Shown: positions 14,601 to 25,479, numbered from the stretch's first letter. The stretch is 64,000 nt of DNA from Rattus norvegicus (GCF_036323735.1 NC_086020.1:121833710-121897709); one strand, 5' to 3'. Numbers and translations: made by a program. The notes: a model not told the origin generated them from the sequence alone.

Positions 14601-17600
14601 ACCACATCTGTGTGACGATGGATGCTGAGCTCATCATGTTTCTCCATGATCTAGTGTCAGCATATCTGAAAGAAAAGGAAAAGGGTGGGCTGCATAGTTT
14701 TCCTTTCTTCTGTCATATACAGGATTGGCATGGGGATATCTTCATGGCCTAGGGACAGGATGCATGCCTTTTCCTCTGGGCTGCAGTGTCATGCAGAAGC
14801 ACTTCAGGACAGTCTGACAGACTCCTGCGTTTCTGCTGCATACACACACTCTTTACATCTTTTTTACATTTATTTATTTCGTTTTTTGGGGGGATAGAGT
14901 CATCGTGACACACATAAAGAGGTCAGAAGAGAGCTTACAGGAATCCATTCTCTCCTTCAACTATATTGTTTCCAAAAGCTAAATTCAGGAAATCAGCCCT
15001 GGTGGCAAACACCTCTACCTGCTGAGTCATCTGACTGGCCCACAATGGTGCTCATTTTAATCACGAGGTGTTTCTTCATAAAGAGGAAAGAGGTTTTTTG
15101 GTTTTTTTAAAAATCAGGGACTGGAAAGGTAGCTCAAAAACAATCTACAGCTACTGCTCCAGAGGACCAAACACTTTCTTCTAGCCCCTGACACACGCAC
15201 GCACGCACGCACGCACGCACGCAGACAGAGAGCATACATGTACATATACACATCAATAAAAAAAAAGTTTAGAAGTTTCTAAAAATACAAAAGTCTGCAG
15301 TTAAGCCCTTATAGGTGATTTTTGCAAGTTAGGAAAATGGGAGGAAATACTACAGATTTAAGTAAAATGACTGAAGAAACAGCTACCTAATAAAGTTGCA
15401 TTATTAGGCATATCATACAGTTGCAGAAAGTAATAAGGAGATAAAGCTATGCAGAGAACATTTTTGTTTTATAAATAAATTACCTAGACCTTAGTGACCT
15501 GGTTTTGATTTCATGAGCTAGATAATACCAATTTCCTTTCTAGCACATAAGTGTTGTTGTAACACTGTGTTACTGCATACAGTGGCTCGAATAACCTGTG
15601 TGGAGTTGGTTGAATGTATTGTGGTTGTCCATAGCTATTGATGAAGTTAGGTAATTTGAAATGGTACAGAATGTCCTCTCAAACATGTGGATTTACTTCA
15701 TTTGGTATTTATTGTACAACTATTGCATGTTTATGAAATAGAAAGTTACAGTGGGTTCATTATCAATGTGTTTGTTTTCCCCAGTGCTGGGATCCAGGGC
15801 CTCATGCGTGCTAGCAAACACTCAACCACTTAGCTTCTTCACCGTGTGGTTTCTGGTAGCGGTGGTGGTACTGAGACAGGTCACTTAAGCATAGGCCCAG
15901 ATAAACATAGTTTACACCATTATGTGAGACTAGACAGAAATCCGAAACTTCTAGAACTTGGAGATATACTACAGCAGTGTAACTCCTACCAGTAGTAAAG
16001 GCCCAGTAGCAGCAGAACGTTTATGTAGGTGTCTGCGTTCTGAGTCTGGTACTGCCTACCTTGTCACCAATAGAGATTCCATAAAAGCAGCAAAGCAAAC
16101 ATCATATTCAATTGTTTCATGTCTACTTTGTGTTTTGATGTTTGTACTTCAAAATGAGTGCTATGTTTATTCAATTAGATCACATAAAAAGCCATATATG
16201 TTTCAGGTTTGATCATACATGTGTGTGTTTATGGTAGCCAACTTTAAAGAGACTTTCCTTAAGCACCATGAGGAAAGGATTGTACACAGAATGCTGCTTA
16301 TTGACACTGTTTATGTAGCTATACAACTATTAACAAATGAAAAAACACTGATTACACACTCATTTGAATTTGGTATATAAATAACAGTCCAACTAAACTT
16401 TTAAAATCATCAAGCTACAACTTTTTTTGCTATGTTGAAGTTTAGACTCAAGGTTCAAAGTTTCACATAGCTAAAAAACTATTTTACCATGGAATTCATA
16501 ACCCCTGACCCTCCTTTACATTTTTATTTTGAGGCACAATATCACCAAATTTTAATCTGGCTTGAAATAGACAGTCTCCTTCATCTCCTGCTCCGCTGGG
16601 ATTACAGAAGTGACCAGCACAGTTAACTGCAGTCACCATGTAGGAAATCTAACTGTCGATCTCAGTGCCCTGCACTTGCTGACACGAGTGAGCTCGACAT
16701 TCCTTACCACAGGCACAGCCTCACTTTTCTCAGAAATACTAAGAATTGTTATTTTTCCTTGGCTTATTTTAAGCTACCTTTTAACAGGTGTAATTAAATG
16801 AAACTTGGCATGGTAATAGAGCTAGTAATGGTTCTTAAAATCTGACTTTATATATATATATATATATACATATATAGTTATAATAATTATTATTATCATT
16901 ATAGCCATTTTTCCACCTCGGATTTTATCCACTCGACCAGGACAAAAGTGTCCAGTTATTATACAGGATGACAATTCCTCTGACAGAGACAGAGAAGACG
17001 GCATCACTTACACCACTGTGGACTGGCGAGACTTTATGTGTAACACATGGCATCTGGAGCCTACTCTTAGGTGAGAATGGGTACGCACGCCTTTCCAGCT
17101 GATGTGACCAGATGCTTGACAAGAAGCTGAAGGTGGGGGTGCAGGAGTAGTATGGCTTTAAGAGAAAATACACTGCACCTTGGTGGCACAGTATGAGGCA
17201 GCTGTTCACAATGTATACACAGGCAGAACTAGAAAAGTGACAGGAAATGTAGCCAGACCCTAACCCCTCAAAACCTTCCTCTAGTGACCTCCAGTTCCTC
17301 CAGTAAAGCCTCACTCCTAAAGAGTCCACCATTCCCACAATCTTCATCACAGCCGTCAGCTGGACCCAGGTGTTGGATGCAGCCCATGGAAGACATAGCT
17401 TATGTTCAAATCATAATACCTACTTCCTTCCCCACAGGGGTAAAGCCACCCCATAAGAAAAAACGTATTTATTCACTTGCAAACATTTTCATAGTCCCAA
17501 CCCTATTTAAAATTCCAAAGTCTCTTTTGAGACTTAGGGCAGTTTCTTAACTGAGAACCAGTATACAATCAAAGAACAAGTTAATATTTCCAAAATACAG

Positions 17601-18610
17601 TGGCACAGAGTAAACCTTCCACATGGCATATGGAAGAATGTGGATGTGGCAAGGAAAGATTGGGCCAAAGTAGTACTGAAACCCAACAGGGCAGAAACCA
17701 AGGCTCCAAAGGTGTTGGTTGAGTGGCTGCACTCTTCCAACTCTGTCTCCTGAAATACACACAGCCACTCTCTCCGGCGAGTTCTCCATGCCTGCAGCTT
17801 TTCTCAGGAGACATGCCACTATCCTGGCATCCATCATTGTAGACTTCCTTTGCTTCTTACTGCTTCACTTTCACAGCTCCATGCAATAAGCACTTGGCGC
17901 TTCTTTGCAGCAGAGACTTGAGCCACATATTTTTCAGAGGTACAAATGCAGTAATATCTTCTGTCTTCTTTCCCCCTCTCTCTCTTTCTCCCACCCCCCT
18001 GCAATCCCCATCCCTCACTAACTGAAGCAACACCTACCTCTATTCTCACCAGTAATTGGCTGTAGCCACTTTTATTTAACCAATAGCTTTAAATTGGAGA
18101 GTAAGGCTCACACAACAAAGGCCACTGTACATGAGAAGGCACTGGTCTGAGGGCAACCAGATCATGGGGTTCAGAATTTAGCATTTGCATACTAACACCA
18201 GAGCAGACCAGCCCCCAACACTTACCAGCACACATAATATACTTTTAGGAGCTATTACAATGAATAAAAGGCCTTTAGACTCAAGTATTCATACACATCT
18301 CCTAAAGTGCTTTATCCAGAGTATATTAAGCGAGTGCAGTAATGTCCATGCATTATGTACCTTCATAACGAGCATTTCTGATTACTGTTTTAGATTAATT
18401 TCTTGGACTGGAAGAAAGATTGATCCAGTAGGTGTTGATTACATTCTTCAAAAATTGGGCTTTCACCATGCCAGGACTACTATTCCCAAATGGCTTCAGA
18501 GAGGAGTGATGGACCCACTGGATAAGGTGCTATCCGTTCTCATCAAAAAACTCGGGACTGCCCTGCAGGATGAGAAGGAGAAGAAAGGAAAAGACAAAGA
18601 AGAACACTAG
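905..18610 (+). CDS. Bltp1: Bltp1 (KIAA1109) C-terminal part, 14 exons, gene enters from the left
   Basis: Exons joined: 905-1105, 1791-1970, 3532-3669, 4236-4496, 5276-5426, 5934-6091, 6196-6388, 6707-6924, 10257-10508, 12023-12226, 13914-14108, 14550-14684, 16905-17070, 18394-18610. All internal junctions are GT...AG and each keeps frame, giving 888 full codons and a TAG stop. The product is the C-terminal region of the very large bridge-like lipid transfer protein 1 (FSA/Tweek; FSA_C region in Pfam). Family knowledge: a rod-like protein with a hydrophobic groove that moves phospholipids at ER contact sites and is linked to endocytosis and synaptic vesicle recycling. The visible part starts with a serine-rich low-complexity linker, has folded segments such as WNVxF-like beta stretches, and ends in a lysine-rich tail (KEKKGKDKEEH). 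Everything upstream of codon 1 here lies outside the window. Identity is from recognised protein sequence and from synteny with Adad1. Confidence 0.95.
1791..1970 (+). CDS. Bltp1: Bltp1 coding exon 2 of window
   Basis: 180 bp between ...tgctcag and gtattc. Encodes DSLSINLEFVKVSLSRIRR, an amphipathic beta-like segment, followed by a serine-rich run. Confidence 0.92.
1971..3531 (+). other. Bltp1 intron, no recognised element
   Basis: Moderately AT-rich. It contains short open frames without coding character. Nothing was identified; old decayed repeats around 2.6-2.9 and 3.0-3.3 kb are possible but not named. Confidence 0.5.
3532..3669 (+). CDS. Bltp1: Bltp1 coding exon 3 of window
   Basis: 138 bp between ...gcatcag and gtaagt. 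Encodes AVCDIGSASFKYDMRRLSEI and the basic segment RAWYRRSIARRLFLG. No other frame is open across it. Confidence 0.92.
4236..4496 (+). CDS. Bltp1: Bltp1 coding exon 4 of window
   Basis: 261 bp between ...ttctag and gtaact. Encodes a Ser/Pro-rich, probably disordered linker (for example SPASIRSRSVSDSSVPRR), with several SP and RxxS sites that could be phosphorylated. Confidence 0.93.
5276..5426 (+). CDS. Bltp1: Bltp1 coding exon 5 of window
   Basis: 151 bp between ...ctttag and gtaagc. The exon ends with two bases of a Thr codon. Encodes TPWETLVVFAINLKQLNVQ, where the folded C-terminal part resumes after the linker. Confidence 0.92.
5722..5832 (+). repeat. Decayed B1-like SINE
   Basis: Contains a diverged B1 pattern (gctgggtgcggcgggtatat, then cccagcactcaggaggtagg). 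It lies in a Bltp1 intron. Confidence 0.55.
5934..6091 (+). CDS. Bltp1: Bltp1 coding exon 6 of window
   Basis: 158 bp between ...tttcag and gtatgt. Encodes WTTSGLKSQGRLSVGSNRD and GGVVGGTIDVNALEMV. Confidence 0.92.
6196..6388 (+). CDS. Bltp1: Bltp1 coding exon 7 of window
   Basis: 193 bp between ...ttttag and gtatgt. Encodes AHISEHPNQQPNHKIQITMG and FSNADLKLQDEWKVNFYNAL. The intron before it is only 104 bp. Confidence 0.92.
6491..6589 (-). repeat. Rat ID SINE
   Basis: Reverse complement of the ID consensus, including its tRNA-like box B region and the rat-type tail next to a T run. It lies in the short intron between Bltp1 exons 7 and 8 of the window. Confidence 0.92.
6707..6924 (+). CDS. 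Bltp1: Bltp1 coding exon 8 of window
   Basis: 218 bp between ...ctttag and gtaaga. Encodes FVHGDLKWDIFQVMISRST and the segment ending TNNLEKNSQEQ. An ID SINE lies just upstream in the intron. Confidence 0.92.
7742..7872 (+). repeat. Purine-rich tract
   Basis: About 130 bp of almost unbroken G/A on the + strand (agaagg, ggaggag, agagag blocks). It is a strand-asymmetric tract able in principle to form triplex DNA. No gene is seen in it. Confidence 0.6.
8221..8405 (+). repeat. B4-type SINE (B1-like plus ID-like halves)
   Basis: A B1-like left part (gggaagctgaggcaggagac ... ccctgtctca with A run) is followed by an ID-like part (ggggtgtaattcagtggtag). This fused order is that of the B4 family. 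Confidence 0.65.
8745..8880 (-). repeat. B1 SINE
   Basis: Reverse-orientation B1: T/G-rich tail (ggttggttggtt), then gtcctggaactaattatgta, ctgggattgaggcgtgcacc. Confidence 0.75.
9035..9122 (-). repeat. Partial B1 with (GTTT)n tail
   Basis: A (tttg)n run is followed by gggtttctctgtgcagccct, the start of an inverted B1 that is then lost. Confidence 0.6.
9690..9775 (-). repeat. ID-like half of an old SINE
   Basis: Contains caagcaaatgctctatcact and gagctgtgctcaaccc, a diverged ID/B4 right half in reverse orientation. Confidence 0.5.
10257..10508 (+). CDS. Bltp1: Bltp1 coding exon 9 of window
   Basis: 252 bp between ...cttgtag and gtaacc. Encodes LLDAAHHRHWPGVLKVVSGC and GNHMTLACFHGPNFRSKSWA. 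The preceding 3.3-kb intron is the longest in this gene's visible part. Confidence 0.93.
10613..10725 (+). repeat. Compound (GT)n-(TCTG)n microsatellite
   Basis: About 25 GT dinucleotides are followed by a TCTG/CTGT run that fades into TGTG-rich sequence. It starts about 100 bp after a Bltp1 splice donor. Confidence 0.95.
10826..11055 (-). repeat. B3-type SINE, reverse
   Basis: Matches the rodent B2/B3 pattern in reverse: gcatgtgcatgccacagtgt at the tail side, ggttctagggattgaagctt, ending near aacccatccctgacc. Confidence 0.55.
11634..11671 (+). repeat. Poly(A) tract
   Basis: An uninterrupted A run of about 38 follows a T-poor sequence. It could be the tail of a decayed retroposon, but no body was identified. 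Confidence 0.85.
11702..11818 (-). repeat. B1 SINE, decayed
   Basis: Contains tagcccaggttatcctgtaa and the downstream pattern of an inverted B1, diverged. Confidence 0.55.
12023..12226 (+). CDS. Bltp1: Bltp1 coding exon 10 of window
   Basis: 204 bp between ...attgtag and gtgaag. Encodes GSSDHSTYIVQTLDFHLGHN and ASVKEWFNYVTATRNE. Its 3' part is the source of a diverged copy about 580 bp downstream in the next intron. Confidence 0.93.
12712..12793 (+). pseudogene. Decayed intronic copy of the 3' part of Bltp1 exon 12023-12226
   Basis: About 80 bp align with 12132-12213 at a constant offset of 580. By eye there are about nine substitutions plus one deleted base after the codons for VKE. Several substitutions sit at CpG sites of the real exon (CG changed to CA or TG), as expected from methylation decay. 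The deletion breaks the frame. The copy lacks the exon end and its donor and does not run into the next exon, so it is a local genomic duplication rather than a processed copy. Confidence 0.8.
13665..13834 (-). repeat. LTR-like repeat end, copy 1
   Basis: About 170 bp match 18040-18220 with moderate divergence (shared accaatagctttaaattgg and ggttcagaattta). On the - strand it begins TGTTGGGGG, the TG start expected of an LTR. The family was not identified. Confidence 0.5.
13914..14108 (+). CDS. Bltp1: Bltp1 coding exon 11 of window
   Basis: 195 bp between ...gatgtag and gtatgt. Encodes ELNLLRNVDANNSENSTTVK and FALPRMQLEFKSIHVQEPQE. Confidence 0.93.
14550..14684 (+). CDS. Bltp1: Bltp1 coding exon 12 of window
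   Basis: 135 bp between ...tttcag and gtgggc. Encodes DANVKPKVECSVVTEFTDHI and MDAELIMFLHDLVSAYLKEK. Confidence 0.93.
14862..15043 (-). repeat. B3-type SINE, reverse
   Basis: Contains ggtcagaagagagcttacag and ctgctgagtcatctgactgg, typical of inverted B3/B2. Confidence 0.7.
15113..15262 (+). repeat. B2/B3-type SINE with (CACG)n tail
   Basis: Starts gggactggaaaggtagctca and continues gctccagaggaccaaacact. It is followed by about eight CACG units (15189-15222) and an A run. Confidence 0.7.
15775..15838 (-). repeat. ID-like half of a B4 SINE
   Basis: Contains agtgctgggatccagggcct and a diverged gctagcaaacactcaaccac, matching an inverted ID-type region. Confidence 0.45.
16905..17070 (+). CDS. 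Bltp1: Bltp1 coding exon 13 of window
   Basis: 166 bp between ...attatag and gtgaga. Encodes PPRILSTRPGQKCPVIIQDD and DWRDFMCNTWHLEPTLR. The region before the acceptor is a TA/ATT-rich run rather than a normal pyrimidine tract. Confidence 0.92.
17080..18220 (-). repeat. LTR-like repeat, copy 2 (longer)
   Basis: The right end matches copy 1 near 13.7 kb. On the - strand it begins TGTTGGGGGCTGG. The full extent to the left is inferred from the absence of other structure up to the exon at 17070. It is probably a rodent LTR-class repeat, unnamed here. Confidence 0.4.
18394..18610 (+). CDS. Bltp1: Bltp1 last coding exon with stop
   Basis: Acceptor ...tgttttag. Encodes LISWTGRKIDPVGVDYILQK and a highly charged tail, ending in TAG at 18608-18610. 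The exon continues as 3'UTR. Confidence 0.94.
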
Positions 18611-19092
18611 AATAGTAACTCCATCTGTGAAGTACCTGACTCTGTCCGTTAAGTTCTGGCACTGCAATTTTTTCAGCATAACTTTAAATGGTACTTCAAA
18701 ATAATTCTAATTTTGTGGCCATTATTGAAACAGTTTGTAAGTTAATCTGTTTATTCTAGCTCTACCATTCTGCATACAGTAAAGTATTGCATGAAATGTA
18801 CATTTTGTAGAAAAACTAAATTAAAAGATATACATCTGCTCATTAAAATTTATGATTGTTTTATGTGCAATATGATTGCTGCATTTAAAGTATTTGCAGA
18901 GTAACTGTGAATTTTTTTCTCCTTGGCCATAACTTTTAGAGAAAAATCTTGTTGATAATGTGATTGGGGGTCTTTTTTTATGTAGACTTGTAAAAAGATC
19001 TATTTGTATATAATTTGAGTAATTGTGATGATTGTATACCACAAAACTATTGTTTGTAACTATTGTAATAAAGTCACAGTAATGGCTTCAGT
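18611..19092 (+). other. Bltp1: Bltp1 3'UTR with poly(A) signal
   Basis: AT-rich sequence after the stop, with canonical AATAAA at 19067-19072. A second AATAAA-like site near 19219 could give a longer form. The exact cleavage point is inferred. Confidence 0.75.
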
Positions 19093-20774
19093 CCATAGTT
19101 GTTTCATATCTTTGACTTATTTGCTAGTGTGTTAGTATGTAATGCTCATTCTTTTTCACAGTTAGCCATATGTTTTTATATATGGTGCTTGTAAAGTTTT
19201 GAGTGCATGAAAATACTTAATAAAAATAGTTTCAGGGAAAAGGTCCCCAGAGGTTTCAGAGTCATTAGGTATTGTTCTTTACTGTGGCAAGTACACAGAT
19301 GCACATTTTTATAATTACACTGCATTTAATCCTTATGTATTGTATATAACACTTATTGCTTATAATCATAAGATATAAATATTATATATACACATACATA
19401 CACCTATGTATGAAGTGTATGTGTAAAAACCTAGTATATAAGTAGGCATACTAAAATGAATTGCTTTATATAAAATGATCCTCCAGTTCTCAGTGTACAT
19501 GAATAAATTAATATTCAAAAGTAGGCATATTGTTGATAACTCAGGTTGAAAATTTGACCAAGCCAGGACATGCAGCAGAACTGAAGAAACCAGAGCTAGA
19601 AAACACCTCAAGGAAACTTCCAGTAGACCTTTGCATATTAAATAATAAAACAAACCTCTAGAAAAACTACATGCTTAGTCACAGAACTATGTCCTATATA
19701 CAGTAGTAAAAGGGGAGCTGATGGCTCACATCAGACATCAATTCCAAATCTTGAAGACCAGCTCATTGTGTAACTGATTCAGTAAAAGTGGAGACCCTCT
19801 GAGGTGACACTTGTGCCCTCAGTTTGGCTATTTGACTATTGAAAAGATAGACCTCAGGGAATTGGTATTTCTCCAGAAAATCTTATATTGGGAGAAATCC
19901 TAAAACCTAAGCCAGCCAGAAAAGAAACTTTTTTTCCTGGGAAGAGATTTTCAACTTGACAGACCACCTGGCAGGAGAGTAAAGCTAAAACAACGATGAG
20001 GCCAGCACCATTTGGATATGGATAACTCTGTCCCTCTACTCAAACCTCAACCTCACTTCAGGACCCACAAGGTGCACTTAGAGGTGTTATTAGATCTTTG
20101 TCCCTCTTCCTTCAGTAGCTACACTGAATAAAAATCCCCTGGACTTTTACTACTGATTTAGATCTTTGTGTTGGCTTATCAAGGACAAATAGTCAAACCT
20201 GGCTTGTTGGGGCATAGGCTATGACACTAAGTCTAGTAACAGGCTGTCATATGTCAAACTCTGAATCCTCTCTAGCTCACTCAACAACTGGTCCCATAGC
20301 TATCTATAAAATTCACTTCATTAATTTACTTCATTTACCAGAGAAGCAAGTTGTGTACCTATTTTTATTACAAAGGCTAAGATAAACTTAGATAGAAGGC
20401 TAGGGTTACACCTACCAGGAGCCATCAAGGAGAAGCTAAAACGAGAAGGTGATCTTCCTGAGATGGCTCTGTCACAGACTGTCAAAGTTAATGATGGATT
20501 GCTTCCCGAGGCAAGACTGAGGAGAATTTCATTTTAGGAGAGATTCCCGCTGCTAGTATACTTTTCCTGTTATTATTAAATATATATAACAATCACTCGG
20601 CATTACCTACCCTTTTGAACAGATCTTTGCAGAACACCGAAGGTGCACTGTTTTGCAGTGGTGTTATATAGACAAATGGATGATTACTTAATTCTTAATA
20701 ATGATCCTATAAGAATTACTAAAATCATGTTAGTAATTATTAAGCTCTTTTATAATAAGACTGCTAAGTTCTTT
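19093..20774. other. Intergenic, with an LTR-like stretch near 19.8-20.2 kb
   Basis: The first 650 bp are AT-rich without recognised elements. Around 20098-20200 there is a TGAATAAAAA poly(A)-signal region followed by a T-rich, LTR-like end in + orientation. The rest (20.24-20.77 kb) was not recognised. Confidence 0.35.
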
Positions 20775-22915
20775 TCCTTCCTTCTTTTACTGAATATTTT
20801 ATGTATTTACATTTTGAATGTTATCCCCTTCCCCGGTTCGCCTCTCTATCATCCCCCACCCCCTGCTTCTATGAGAATGTTCCCCTTCCCTCTCCCACCT
20901 CACCACCATAGCATTCCCCCCTATCCTGGGGAATTGAACCTGCACAGGACCAAGGGCTCCTCCTATTGATGCCAGACAATGCCATCCTCTGCTACATATG
21001 TGGCTAGACCCATGGGTCCCTCCATGTGCACTGTTGGGTTGGTGGTTTAGTCCCTGAAAGCTCTGAGGGCTCTGGTTGGTTGATATTGTTGTTCCTATGG
21101 GGTTGCAAACCCCTTCAGCTCCTTCAGTCCTTTCTCTAACTCCTCCATTGGAGACCCCGTATTCAGTCCAATGGTTGGCTGCAAGCATCTGCCTCTGTAT
21201 TTGTCAGGCTCTGGCAGAGCCTCTCAGAAGACAGCTATATCAGGCTCCTGTCAGCAAGCACTTCTTGGTATCAGCAATAGTAACTAACTGGGTTTGGTGG
21301 CTGCCTATGGGATGGATCCCAGGTGGGGCAGTCTCTGGATGGCCTTTCCTTCAGCCTCTACTCTACTCTTTGTCCCTGAATTTCTTTAGACAGGAGCAAT
21401 TCTGGGTTAAAATTTTGAGAAGGGTGGTTGACCCTATCTCCTAACTGGAGGCCTTACGGAACCTCTGGATATGGTCTCTGCAGGTTCTCCCTCTCCTCTG
21501 TTGGGCACTTTAGCTAATCTCATCCTGTTGAGACCTGGGAGCCTCCTGCTTTCCTGGCATCTGGGGCTTGTTGATGACTACGCCCAGTTTCCCATCCCCC
21601 ATTGCTACACACTTCTGTTCAAATTCCTGACCCTCTGTATATATCCCTGTTTCCTCTCATACCTGATCCTGCCCCCCTTTCCCCTTCCCCTCCTCTCTTC
21701 CAATTTCCTCCTACCCTCTATGTCCCATGAGTATTTTGTTTCCCCTTCTAAGAAGGACTGAAGCACCCACGTTTTGGTCTTAAGTTTCACATGGTCTGAA
21801 TTGTGCCTTGGGTATTCCTAGCTTTTGGGCTAATATCCACTGATCAGTGAGTGCATACCATGTGTGTTTTCCTGTGATTGGGTTACCTCACTCAGGTTGA
21901 TATTTTCTAGTTCCATCCATTTGCCTAAGAATTTCATGAAGTCATTGTTTTTAATAGCTGAGTATACACCATTGTGTAGATATACCACAATTTCTGTATT
22001 CATTCCTCTGTTGAAAGACATGTGGTTTTTTTTTCCAGCTTCTGGCTATTATAAATAAGGCTGTTATGGACGTAGTGGAGCATGTGTCCTTGTTATATGT
22101 TGGAACGTCTTTGGGGTATATGCCCAGGAGTGATATAGCTGGGTCCTCGCAAAGTACTATGATCAGTTTTCTGAGGAACCTCCAGATGGATTTCCACAGT
22201 GGTTGTACCAGCTGGAAATTCCACCAACAATGAAGGAATATTCCTCTTTCTCCACATTCTTGTCGGCATCTGTTGTCACCAGAATTTTTGATCTTAGCCA
22301 TTCTGACTGGTGTGAGGTAGAATCTCAGGATTGTTTTGATTTGCATTTCCCTGATGACTAAGGATGTTGAACATTTCTCTAGATGCTTCTCAGCCATTCA
22401 CTATTCCTCAGTTGAGAATTGTTTAGCTCTGTACCCCATTTTTAATAGGGTTATTTGATTCTTTGGAGTCTATCTTCTTGAGTTCTTTGTATATATTGGA
22501 TATTAGCCCTCTATCAGATGTAAGATTGGTAATATCTTTTCCCAATCTGTTGGTTGCCATTTTGTCCTAATGACGGTGTCCTTTGCCACAGAGAAGCTTT
22601 GCAATTTTATGAGGTCCCATTTGTCAATTCTTGATCTTAGAGCATAAACCATTGGTGCTTTGTTCAGGAAGTTTTCCCCTGTGCCTATATGTCCAAGACT
22701 CTTCTCCACTTTCTCTTCTATTAGCTTCAGTGGATCTGGTTTTAAGTGGAAGACCTTGATTCACTTGGACTTGAGCTTTGTACAGGGAGATAAGAATAGA
22801 TTGATTTGCATTCTTCTACATGCTGACCACTAGTTGAACCAGCACCATTTGTTGAAAATGTTGTCTTTTTTCCACTGGATGGTTTTAGCTCCTTTGTCAA
22901 AGATTAAGTGACCTT
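20775..22915 (-). mobile_element. 5'-truncated L1 (3'UTR and ORF2 C-terminus), antisense
   Basis: In reverse complement, a rat L1 3' end (20775-21750, with the ...ATTCAAAATGTAAATA end near 20800) is preceded by ORF2 C-terminal coding sequence up to about 22915. The ORF2 part has frameshifts and stops (longest remnant 21951-22397), so it is dead. Confidence 0.85.
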
Positions 22916-23836
22916 TCTGATGTCAAAGCTGCATTGAGAACTCTGCCAGTTGTCAAGTGTCAGGAGATAATCATTTCTGAGATAGCAAGCAGGCATCTAC
23001 AACTTAAAGCACACTTCAAGAGTTTTAAAACCATTACCCAAAGGTCATAAAAAGGGAAGTAAGGATTTACTATAGGTTCAAGGATAGAAGATAAAATATT
23101 GACTGAGTTTATCTATACATAACATCAGTGATAACTTAGTTATGGTCTTTAACTCTCCATGAACCCGAAGAGCTAGTGACAGATAATGAATATTTAGCTG
23201 GATAATTACCCTTAATATACATGCATGTAAGCATTTTCTGTTGTAAATGTCTTAATTTATGATTCAAATTTATGTTTGAACTTCTAATGAACTTTTGTAA
23301 ACGAAAGGGGGTGCTTGGAAAAACCATGTGATCTATCTTCCTAGAAAAGATACAAAAGACCAGGAAAGATTACATTGGAAGATATAACATTGAAGAGAAA
23401 GCATTGTGAGTAAGGCATTTGGGAACAAAAACCTTGTGAACAAGGGCATTGTGACATCAGAACAGGAGGGGAGAGCAAGATTAGCAGGAGAATGCAGAAT
23501 GGAATAACTTAGAAAGTATAAGGCAACAAAAAAATTAGAGAGCAATATGCATAATGCAGAGGAAGAGGAAAAAAGCTGCAGATGGAGTAGGCAGGTTCTT
23601 ATTATGGCACAGAGCAGGTCTTTTATTTTAATATCAAGGCAGGCTTAGTGTTAGTAATGAAACAAAGCTTTCTTCTTATAGACTTGGTTTTAATTCATTT
23701 AGCAATAAAAGAGTAGAAGCCTTTTCTTTCTCTATGCAATAAAGATTGGAACTCATTCTTCATCCAGAATGAGTGAGTTCTATCTGCAGTTATATGACAC
23801 TTAGTCTTTTGCTTCATATAACATATATAAGTATGG

Positions 23837-23883
<47 letters not shown>

Positions 23884-24968
23884 ATTAAGAAATAGTATGT
23901 AAGCGGAGCCCAACTAGCTTGAATTCCCGGGAATGTATAAGTGTGTACATGAATCTTATATGAATTTATGTGAGTTTAATTCATATTTGGTTGTGTAAAA
24001 GTTTTTCCTTCTGCTAGTATGACTCTCTTCTCCTGGTTCAATAGAAGTTTATTGTCCCAACCCTCCCCTAGCCTGACAAGAGAGAGGCATCTGGACTAGA
24101 GGGAAAAGGCTCTAGCAATCAATCCTGTATTTAATCCTCTGATGTTTTAAGATGAGGTACTAAAATGTCAGAGACTGCAGTTTCTGGCCCAAAGGGAACT
24201 CAAGGCAGGTAAGTTACAGTAGTCAAGTGACTTAGACTTAAATAAATGTTTTATTATTAAACAGCAACCCAAAATATCTTGTAAAAGCAAGTCTTACTCT
24301 CACCAATGATCTTCCCCCTCTGCTGACTCAAGAAGAACCAAAAGAGAGGAACAGCGAGGGCTGGCCCTTGGCCTATGCTTACCTAAGAAATTCTGGTCAA
24401 AGTATGGTCCACTTATCATTGATCATCATCATCTTTATTAAAGTTGTTCCTGCAAAATAGTATGACAAGTTATCTCAGCAATGAAATCCCAGTCTCCTTT
24501 CCAGTTTCTTTTTTTCTAGCATGAAATTCCTAGGGGAAATTCCAATTCCCAAGGTGCCTTGTTCCAGCATTCTGATGGGAGAATCGCAAATATCCTTTTG
24601 GTTAAGAAAGTTCTCAGAGAACTCCCAGATGTTGGGACATGTTTCTGTTTTTAAGAAAGTGCTATTGAAAAGCACCCAGAACAACAACCACTATCAGTAG
24701 GGACAACACCTGTACCCATGTAGAAGCAGTGCTACAAAGTGGCAACTATAAAGTTTGCACTCAGAACGAATGCAAGTTCTAAGTGGAATGCTACTTTCTG
24801 TCCAGTGCTGCTAGTTAGAGTGTTTAGCAGTGTGCAAAACAAAATGCATTTCTGATGTATTTAGTTTGCTAGCATGTCTTTCTTTCTCTTCTGCATTTTG
24901 TGTAGGATTTTCATTATTATTGTTATCAAGGTCATAATAAATGTATATTCATTCAGTGGTGGCGGAAA
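22916..24968. other. Intergenic, (GT)n at 23838-23882
   Basis: Apart from a run of about 21 GT units, I recognise no gene or repeat family here. Confidence 0.5.
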
Positions 24969-24974
24969 CAGAGA
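24969..24974. repeat. Left target-site duplication of provirus
   Basis: cagaga directly abuts the LTR that starts at 24975. It is identical to cagaga at 35040-35045 at the other end. Six bases is the usual length for class II retroviral integration. Confidence 0.85.
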
Positions 24975-25438
24975 TCTAATTGTACTTTTGGCTACTTTAT
25001 TGGGTTCTTTTCCTTACTATCCTTCTTCCTTACCCCTTCCAACCCCCTAACACTAGGTAAGAGAGAAAGAAGGTTAGAGTGGAAATGGGTGCCAATCTCT
25101 TTAGACTGCTGATTAGGGATGTCGAGTTCCTTGGGGCAAGTCACAATATTCACTGTCAAGATATCTCCAACTAGAAATCAGGAATCCAGCAAACAACAAC
25201 CAGAACAGCACTTGTCACAGTCTCTCAGGGTTCTGGTATCTTTGCTCCCTCTCAAGAGTCCCCAGAATTCCAAACTTAAACTATCTTCAGCTGGCAAAAT
25301 CACACCCCTGCCAGAGCATGAAACAAATCAGATTAGCTTCTGTGGACAATCTGAGGCAGCTCCATACCACACACCTGGGATTAAAACAAACATTCATATA
25401 ACATTTCTGTGTTAAAATAAACCAAAGTTCTCACTACA
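24975..25438 (-). mobile_element. 3' LTR of the provirus
   Basis: 464 bp; on the - strand it begins TGTAGTGAGAACTTTGG. It aligns over its full length with 34241-35039 (minus that copy's insertion) and with 60869-61339. It is preceded by a purine-rich stretch (gaattggagaaa) that fits a polypurine tract. Confidence 0.85.
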
Positions 25439-25474
25439 TTTCTCCAATTCTGCTTTAAGTCATTAATTGTGCTT

Positions 25475-25479
<5 letters not shown>

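Noticed and set aside
21951..22397. 148-codon open frame on the - strand
   Set aside because: Degraded L1 ORF2 C-terminus with frameshifts.
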